From assembly GCA_903893855.1 (NCBI GenBank), contig CAITNV010000054.1, forward strand, positions 1-32,561: a stretch of 32,561 bases of DNA, read 5' to 3'. Both the position numbers and the translations under genes were made by a program. Numbering within the stretch: position 1 is the stretch's first letter; each line of letters starts with the position of its first letter. The notes beneath the pieces are model-generated. The model made no database searches. It was given only the letters and a program-made list of their open reading frames with translations, and was not told the origin of the DNA. Origin of the DNA: Candidatus Tayloriibacteriota bacterium. GTDB lineage: Bacteria; Patescibacteriota; Minisyncoccia; Phycocordibacterales; PALSA-1337. Shown here in pieces: positions 26,518 through 32,561 of the stretch.

Positions 26518-28950
26518 CTACAGATCACTCCAGTTCACACCTGTTGCATACTCGACCACCGCTCGCACTCCATGAGTAAGTTTTGGATCGATAACACTCT
26601 CCATTATTTCTTTAATTTTTGGAGCCACCTCCTCGACCACACTATTCTTAATCTCAAAAAGTAATTCATCGTGAACCTGCAATAACATATGAACATCGTC
26701 GCGTAAGCCTTCTTTCTCGAGATACGCATCGACGGCAATCATTGCAAGCTTTGTGATATCAGCACCAGTCCCCTGAATCGGCGCATTAATAGCCATACGC
26801 TCGGCCATAGCTCTGATAAAAGGTACTTTTGACTGTATCCCTTCAAAATACCTTCTTCGACCAAAAAATGTCTCCGTAAACCCGCGTCGTGCAGTCTCTG
26901 CTTTCACATGGTCGAGATATTCTGCAAGACCAGAAAAAGTCTTAAAATAATCATCATAAAACTTCTGTGCTTCAGCACGATCAGTTCCCAAATTTACCTT
27001 AAGTGCACTCACTCCCATGCCATACATTACGCCGAAATTGATCACCTTTGCACGGCGACGCATTTCATAATCTACTTTATCGACGGGTACATTAAAGATA
27101 GCAGAAGCGGCCGCACTATGTACATCCCCTCCACCCTTGAATATCTCTATTAATTTTTTATCTCCTGAAAGAAACGCTGCAATACGAAGTTCCATTTGAG
27201 AATAATCAAAAGAAGCCAGTGTAAATCCTCCTTTACCGGCAATGAATGCTTTTCGAATTCTTTTACCAAGCTCGGTCTTCACGGGAATATTCTGAAGATT
27301 GGGATTGACCGATGACATTCGTCCTGTGGTAGTGCCTGCCTGTACGAGACTGCTGTGGAGACGACCCTCTTTATCAACCTGCGTTGGTATAGTGTCGATG
27401 TATGTACCGAGAAGTTTCTGAAGCTCTCGATATTCGAGAATGAGCTTTGCAATAGGCTTATCTGCAGGTTCAATCTCCGCAAGTTTTGCAAGCTCTGATT
27501 CTTTCGTTGAGCGCGCACCTGCTCCGGTCTTTTTCGCATTCTTTATTACAAGACCCATTTTATCGAAGAGTATTTCTGCGAGCTGTTTTGGAGAATTAAT
27601 ATTAAATTCAAGACCCGCAATATCCCAGATCTTTTTCTCTAGCTCCCCTGCTGCTTTATGATATTCCTTACCGAGCTCTGCAAGATATGGAACATCGATG
27701 GCAATTCCTCGCTTCTCCATACGATCGATAATAGGAATAAGAGGCAATTCAATATCGCTGTATACTTTTTCAACTTCACGACGCTTCATTTCGGTAAATA
27801 TTATCTCTTGTGCTTTTTTGAAATCCCTCGCTTCTCCAGATAAATTCGCGAAATTATACATATCCTCAAGCGTCGGATCCGTGAGATCGGACTTCACGAG
27901 CCATAGAGCAATAGCCGTCTTTTTAAATTCTAGTGGATCTATAGCCTGCTGTGCGGCTACCGCTTTCTCCTGCTCGGCTTTTTTTGAAACAGCTGCGGCC
28001 ACTTTCCCCGCGAGAGCATTCGTCAATCGCGAACTAAGCGTTCGAAAATCTAGCTCATTAAAGAGTGTATTAATCTTCGTCATATCAATGCCATCACGAA
28101 AGTCTTTTTCCGGTAAAGCAAAATTGATCGGCGCATCACGACGAATAGTTGCGAGCATTTTACTAAATTCAGCCTCTTCTTTTCCATCTTCGAGAAGTTT
28201 TATGATACGGTCGGTGATACCGGCCTTTTTAAATTGTTCATAACTATTTTTTTTATCCTTTGCAAGCACCTTATACATATTCTCAATCGTGCCGAATGTC
28301 GTAATGAGAATAGTTGCAGTCTTCTCGCCGATTCCTGATATTCCAATGATATTGTCAGATGGATCACCGCGAAGACCTTTATAGTCAGGTAAAAGCTCCG
28401 GACCAAAGCCGAATCTCGCACGAACCGCTTCTTCATCATAAAGAATCGTGTCGTTAATCCCCTTCTTCAATGTATAAACCTGCACTTTTTTATCATCCAC
28501 GAGCTGGAGTGTATCCATATCGCCAGAAGCGACGATGACGTCCACCTTGGTAGCGCCCTTTATTTTATTGGTCTTTTTAATTTCCTCGACAATGGTGCCG
28601 AGCATATCGTCGGCCTCGAAACCCGCTTTATCGTATATCGGAATATTAAAAGCAGTAAAAACGTCTCGCGAACGAATAATCTGTGATACGAGTTCGCTGT
28701 CGGTCTTCTTACGTCCTGCTTTGTAGTCCTTATATGCATCGTGTCGATAGGTAGGACCGGGGAGATCATAACAAGCCACGATATAGTCTGGCTTCAAATC
28801 TGCAATTATTTTAATAAGAATTGTCGAAAGTCCGTAGAGTCCGCCAGTCGGTTCGCCTTTGGCAGAAGCGAAGTCAGGCAACGCATGATACGCACGGTGT
28901 AGAATAGCGTGGGAATCAAGGAGAACTAGACGTTTGGCAGTTGAATTCAT
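26518..28950 (-). CDS. polA: DNA polymerase I (810 aa)
   Basis: 5' nuclease N-term (DSHAILHRAYHALP), polymerase motifs TTTGRMSSVNPNLQNIP, ASFDYSQMELRIAA, RRRAKVINFGVMYGM, LLQVHDELLFEI. Confidence 0.97.
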   Translation of the reverse strand: MNSTAKRLVLLDSHAILHRAYHALPDFASAKGEPTGGLYGLSTILIKIIADLKPDYIVACYDLPGPTYRHDAYKDYKAGRKKTDSELVSQIIRSRDVFTAFNIPIYDKAGFEADDMLGTIVEEIKKTNKIKGATKVDVIVASGDMDTLQLVDDKKVQVYTLKKGINDTILYDEEAVRARFGFGPELLPDYKGLRGDPSDNIIGISGIGEKTATILITTFGTIENMYKVLAKDKKNSYEQFKKAGITDRIIKLLEDGKEEAEFSKMLATIRRDAPINFALPEKDFRDGIDMTKINTLFNELDFRTLSSRLTNALAGKVAAAVSKKAEQEKAVAAQQAIDPLEFKKTAIALWLVKSDLTDPTLEDMYNFANLSGEARDFKKAQEIIFTEMKRREVEKVYSDIELPLIPIIDRMEKRGIAIDVPYLAELGKEYHKAAGELEKKIWDIAGLEFNINSPKQLAEILFDKMGLVIKNAKKTGAGARSTKESELAKLAEIEPADKPIAKLILEYRELQKLLGTYIDTIPTQVDKEGRLHSSLVQAGTTTGRMSSVNPNLQNIPVKTELGKRIRKAFIAGKGGFTLASFDYSQMELRIAAFLSGDKKLIEIFKGGGDVHSAAASAIFNVPVDKVDYEMRRRAKVINFGVMYGMGVSALKVNLGTDRAEAQKFYDDYFKTFSGLAEYLDHVKAETARRGFTETFFGRRRYFEGIQSKVPFIRAMAERMAINAPIQGTGADITKLAMIAVDAYLEKEGLRDDVHMLLQVHDELLFEIKNSVVEEVAPKIKEIMESVIDPKLTHGVRAVVEYATGVNWSDL

Positions 28951-28956
28951 GCCAGT

Positions 28957-28962
28957 ATTGTA
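28957..28962 (-). promoter_or_regulatory. leaderless promoter -10 (TGC-TACAAT) of polA
   Basis: TACAAT-N6-ATG. Confidence 0.6.
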
Positions 28963-28983
28963 GCATTTTGAAACTCTCTTGCT

Positions 28984-29451
28984 CTATAGACTTTCTATTG
29001 TGCGTGTATTCTCGTCTATAAAGGTAAATTTGAGACGGGTGTGATCGGGAGGCATTATAGTCGCAACCTTTTCTGGCCATTCAATGAGGATAATGTTGTC
29101 AGGATTTGATATGACTTCTCCCCAACCGAGACGAGCGAGCTCTTCTGGTTTATCGAGTCGATACGCATCAATGTGGATAAGATGTGTAAAAGTGGTGTTT
29201 TTTAGTGGATAAACCTTTTCGATTACGAAGGTTGGGCTCGTAATGGGCTCATTTATCCCCAAAGTTTGTGCAACCGCCTGCGTAAAAGCCGTCTTCCCCG
29301 AACCAAGGTCACCGTAGAGGCCGACGACGAGGGCTTTGTTTGTTCCGCCAGAATCGGTCGATGCTGCAGATGCGCGCTTAGCAAGCGTCTCCGCTACCCA
29401 TGCGGTGGCGAATTTTTTTGTATCTTCTAATGAATGCGAAGTAAATACCAT
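28984..29451 (-). CDS. tsaE: tRNA threonylcarbamoyladenosine biosynthesis ATPase TsaE
   Basis: GLYGDLGSGKTAFTQAVAQTLGI, SPTFVIEKVYP, HIDAYRLDKPEELARLGWGEVI, LIEWPEKV. Confidence 0.95.
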   Translation of the reverse strand: MVFTSHSLEDTKKFATAWVAETLAKRASAASTDSGGTNKALVVGLYGDLGSGKTAFTQAVAQTLGINEPITSPTFVIEKVYPLKNTTFTHLIHIDAYRLDKPEELARLGWGEVISNPDNIILIEWPEKVATIMPPDHTRLKFTFIDENTRTIESL

Positions 29452-29457
29452 ATAAAA

Positions 29458-29463
29458 ATATTA
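29458..29463 (-). promoter_or_regulatory. leaderless promoter -10 (TGC-TAATAT) of tsaE
   Basis: TAATAT-N6-ATG. Confidence 0.55.
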
Positions 29464-29527
29464 GCATATCGAACAGTTTTGCCATAACAATATAAGCCGG
29501 CGTCAAATCTATTTATATAAAAAGTTT

Positions 29528-29558
29528 CCCCGTGCCGAAGCTTGCGCTCGGCACGGGG
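29528..29558 (-). terminator. rho-independent terminator
   Basis: CCCCGTGCCGA-agcttgcgc-TCGGCACGGGG, perfect 11-bp stem. Confidence 0.85.
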
Positions 29559-29566
29559 TTTTGTAA

Positions 29567-30031
29567 CTAACGGCGGGGGCCTTGTTGACCTCCACCCTGA
29601 CCGCCTTGGTGACCTTGGCCACCTTGTTGGGGCCCTTGCTGGTGGCCGCCCTGTCCCGGTTGGCCATGTTGGCCTTGGCCGGGTTGACCGCCATGGGGAC
29701 CTTCGCGGTAACCTTCGTGCCGAGGGAAGTGGCCCTCAGCGCGCCGAGCGACATAGTGCCGCTGGCCGTTGATGAACACCACGCTGTACCCGCCGCCACC
29801 GTAGCCGGCTGGGTAGTTATAGCCATAACTTGGGACGCCGTCGAAATTGACGACCTCCTCACCAGCTTCGGGCTGACATTCCACTTGCGGGAACACCAGC
29901 CTTGGAAACACCACCCGAAGGTGTGCGTGCCCGCCGATGTCACCGCTGATGCAGCCGGTGCCGACAAGTACCAACACAAGAGCGGTTAAAAGGACCGCTA
30001 CCTTGTTCATTTTTTTCATAAAAAACTTCAT
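29567..30031 (-). CDS. lipoprotein with Gly/Gln/His-rich C-terminal tail
   Basis: Lipobox-like LVLVGTGC; tail GGQPGQGQHGQPGQGGHQQGPQQGGQGHQGGQGGGQQGPRR. Confidence 0.7.
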   Translation of the reverse strand: MKFFMKKMNKVAVLLTALVLVLVGTGCISGDIGGHAHLRVVFPRLVFPQVECQPEAGEEVVNFDGVPSYGYNYPAGYGGGGYSVVFINGQRHYVARRAEGHFPRHEGYREGPHGGQPGQGQHGQPGQGGHQQGPQQGGQGHQGGQGGGQQGPRR

Positions 30032-30134
30032 TTAAAGGACATTTTTGATTTCAAACGTTGACTGGCAGTATTATAGCACACTATACACCATAAAGTCAAG
30101 CACCTATAAGTACCCAAAATTAACCCTCAAATGC

Positions 30135-30140
30135 TATACT
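30135..30140 (+). promoter_or_regulatory. leaderless promoter -10 (TGC-TATACT) of pilB
   Basis: TATACT-N6-ATG. Confidence 0.6.
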
Positions 30141-30146
30141 TATTGC

Positions 30147-31838
30147 ATGCTCCAATTTGACGAAGACAAACAAAATCGTAAAGTCGGCGACCTCCTCCAT
30201 CGCGAAGAAGAAGAGTTGGTCCAATTCCTCTCTACGAAGTACGGTATTGAATATGTAGACCTTACTTCTGTCGGTATTAACGGCGACGCTATTCGTCTTA
30301 TTCCCGAAGCAACCGCCCGCGAGATAAAAGCGGCAGTCTTTGCCCTTTCTGATAAAAAGATCAAGATTGCCCTTCGTAATCCCGACTCCGAACAAGCAAT
30401 GAATGTGATTAATGAGCTAAAAAATAAAGGCTACGTCCCTACCCTCTTCATAACGTCGACATTAGGCCTCGAGAAAGCATGGCTTACCTACAAGGACCTG
30501 TCTTTCGCTTCTGAATCGAAGGCTGGCTCTCTCGATGTTTCAAGCGACGAGATATCTGCCATCGTTAATAAAGCAAAAAGCCTTCCTGAGATTATTGTTA
30601 TCCTTGAAGATATATTGAAGCAAAAGAAAAGCTTCCGTGTCTCTCGTATTCTTGAGACCATTCTCGCAGGCGCGCTTGCAACAGGAGCATCTGACGTTCA
30701 TATTGAGCCCGAAGAGACATTCATTCATCTTCGCTATCGCCTCGATGGTGTGCTCGTTAATGTCATTGATTTTGATAAGGAGACTTACGACCTCGTGCTT
30801 TCCCGCGTGAAGCTCCTATCGGGACTTAAATTAAATGTAAAAAAGAATTCTCAAGACGGTCGTTTTAGTGTCCACGTTGCAGAAAATGACATTGAAATCC
30901 GTACATCGGTCCTCCCCGGTGCATACGATGAGTCTATTGTTATGCGACTTTTGAACCCGAAGAGCATCAGTGTCCCTCTTGAAAGCCTTGGTATTCCCCC
31001 AAAACTCCTTACGATTCTCCTGAAACAAATCGACCGTCCAAACGGCATGATACTTACCACAGGACCAACTGGCTCTGGTAAAACAACGACGCTGTATGCA
31101 TTTTTAAAGAAAGTTCGTGATCCGGGTATTAAAATTATCACGATTGAAGACCCGATTGAATATCACCTTCCGGGGATTGTTCAGACTCAGGTGAATGAAA
31201 AAGGCTACACTTTCCTCGAGGGACTACGCGCAGCTGTTCGACAAGATCCTGACATTATCATGGTTGGTGAGATCCGAGATAGCGAGACCGCATCTATCGC
31301 TATAAACTCCGCTTTGACAGGACACTTAGTATTCTCGACGCTTCACACCAACAATGCAGCAGGTACATTCCCTCGCCTCATAGATCTTAACGTGAACCCG
31401 AAGATTCTTTCTTCTGCGCTTACGGTGGTGCTTGCCCAGCGACTCGTGCGAAAGCTTTGTCAGTATTGTAAAAAAGAAGTTGTTCTCGAAGGACAATCAA
31501 AAACAGCCGTTGAAGCAATCATCGCTACGATATTCGACAAAAAAGAAATTCCAACACAAGACGGCTCCCCTGCTGGAACTTATACTAAGACTTGGCAAGC
31601 TGTTGGTTGTGAGAAGTGTAATAAAACAGGTTACAAAGGCCGTATCGGAATTTATGAAGGTATTCTTGTTGGTGATCCTGCGGTAGAAACGGTTATTGAA
31701 GTTAGCTCAAGCGAACGAGAAATCGCCATGGCTGCAACTCCACAAGGAATTCTAAATATGCAACAAGACGGAATGATAAAAGTTGTTCAAGGAATGACTT
31801 CAATCGAAGAACTTCGACGAGTTATTGATATTGATTAG
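30147..31838 (+). CDS. pilB: type IV pilus/type II secretion assembly ATPase PilB/GspE
   Basis: GPTGSGKTTTLYAFLKK, TIEDPIEYHLPGIVQTQVN, RQDPDIIMVGEIRDSETA, CxxC pairs (CQYC, CEKC); start corrected from 30045. Confidence 0.93.
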   Translation: MLQFDEDKQNRKVGDLLHREEEELVQFLSTKYGIEYVDLTSVGINGDAIRLIPEATAREIKAAVFALSDKKIKIALRNPDSEQAMNVINELKNKGYVPTLFITSTLGLEKAWLTYKDLSFASESKAGSLDVSSDEISAIVNKAKSLPEIIVILEDILKQKKSFRVSRILETILAGALATGASDVHIEPEETFIHLRYRLDGVLVNVIDFDKETYDLVLSRVKLLSGLKLNVKKNSQDGRFSVHVAENDIEIRTSVLPGAYDESIVMRLLNPKSISVPLESLGIPPKLLTILLKQIDRPNGMILTTGPTGSGKTTTLYAFLKKVRDPGIKIITIEDPIEYHLPGIVQTQVNEKGYTFLEGLRAAVRQDPDIIMVGEIRDSETASIAINSALTGHLVFSTLHTNNAAGTFPRLIDLNVNPKILSSALTVVLAQRLVRKLCQYCKKEVVLEGQSKTAVEAIIATIFDKKEIPTQDGSPAGTYTKTWQAVGCEKCNKTGYKGRIGIYEGILVGDPAVETVIEVSSSEREIAMAATPQGILNMQQDGMIKVVQGMTSIEELRRVIDID

Positions 31839-31849
31839 CGTTACGAAGC

Positions 31850-31881
31850 AGTAAAAGTTCTCTGTCAATTGAACTTTTACT
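31850..31881 (+). terminator. inverted repeat after pilB, terminator/attenuator candidate
   Basis: AGTAAAAGTTC-TCTGTCAATT-GAACTTTTACT, perfect 11 bp. Confidence 0.6.
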
Positions 31882-31902
31882 AAAGAGGAGTAAGATTGAT
31901 GC

Positions 31903-32110
31903 AGTTCTTCGAGAAGAATTGTATCGAGTACATGAATCTCTAAGCAATACTTTCAATGCGATCATCAAAAGTTAAACATAGCTCAAAGGATAACCCCAGT
32001 ACGCGCACACAGGGTGGCAACCAAAATGTCCTCAAGGCTATGTCAGATACGCGGAGTTAACCGCTTATATTGCTTAGAGATTTATGAACTTGATAGGGCG
32101 AATACAGCAA
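31903..32110 (+). ncRNA. candidate structured ncRNA with 6S RNA-like architecture
   Basis: 28-nt arms 31922-31949 / 32068-32095 pair at 27 of 28 positions (2 G-U, one A-A mismatch); inner stem ACATAGC/GCTATGT; 3'-bubble hairpin GCGG-AGTTAA-CCGC; strand and ends inferred. Confidence 0.55.
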
Positions 32111-32179
32111 AACTGCAACCGTTATTTACCAACACGTCAATATTCAGTTCGATAGGTATCCTAGCATATATTACATTTT

Positions 32180-32561
32180 ATGTCAAGTAAGATTATAGAA
32201 AAAGACAATGAAGAAAAGGACACTGTCCTTAATAATCCTGAGGCTTCACACCTCGATCAGACACTTCGTCCCAACCGATGGAACGACTATATAGGACAAA
32301 AAAATATAAAGGACAATTTACACATCCTCTTAAGTGCGGCCCAGAAACGTAAACATCCGCCAGAACATATTCTTTTTTATGGCCCTCCCGGACTCGGCAA
32401 AACCACGCTCGCCCACCTCATTGCCAAAGAGACCGGAACACAGATAAAGATCACTTCTGGACCTGCAATTCTTAAAGTTGGAGACCTTGCTGCTATTTTA
32501 ACGAACCTTTCTTCTGGAGATATACTTTTCATTGATGAGATACACCGGCTCAACAAAGCCA
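32180..32561 (+). CDS. ruvB: Holliday junction branch migration helicase RuvB, 3'-truncated by window
   Basis: [29 protein letters not shown]...[23 protein letters not shown]...SGPAI...[15 protein letters not shown]. Confidence 0.93.
   Translation, partial: MSSKIIEKDNEEKDTVLNNPEASHLDQTLRPNRWNDYIGQKNIKDNLHILLSAAQKRKHPPEHILFYGPPGLGKTTLAHLIAKETGTQIKITSGPAILKVGDLAAILTNLSSGDILFIDEIHRLNKA

Noticed and set aside
1-32561. CRISPR array, tRNA or rRNA genes
   Set aside because: No regularly spaced direct repeats and no tRNA/rRNA signature recognised by eye; a tRNAscan-SE and barrnap run would be decisive.

Overview
The window looks like a chromosomal segment from a reduced-genome bacterium, probably Candidate Phyla Radiation / Patescibacteria-like. 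That taxonomic reading is inference from gene content and style. The left ~6.7 kb is a phage packaging/modification cluster on the minus strand: TerL, HTH small terminase, two beta-class DNA methyltransferases (one fused to ParB) and a hypothetical protein. The terL gene is split by a perfect 115-bp tandem duplication covering the Walker A region. The rest holds a zeta-toxin-like kinase with a tiny overlapping partner gene, a series of membrane/secreted hypotheticals and a compact tellurite/stress-type module (TerC, TerD, TelA-like, TerF-like vWA). It also holds a TrmB-type regulator, an envelope sugar transferase plus NAD-epimerase, DoxX, an MliC-like lysozyme-inhibitor protein, HolA-like, PolA, TsaE, a GQH-rich lipoprotein, a PilB/GspE ATPase and the 5' end of ruvB. 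Three non-coding regions stand out. One is a string of nested palindromes (6913-7130). One is a promoter-to-terminator RNA candidate (~23630-23885). The third lies upstream of ruvB (~31900-32110), where a 28-bp near-perfect closing helix, open bubble and apical stem resemble 6S RNA in architecture. Many host genes carry a -10-like hexamer exactly 6-7 nt upstream of the start codon, which suggests widespread leaderless transcription and corrects several ORF starts. No tRNA, rRNA or CRISPR array was recognised.
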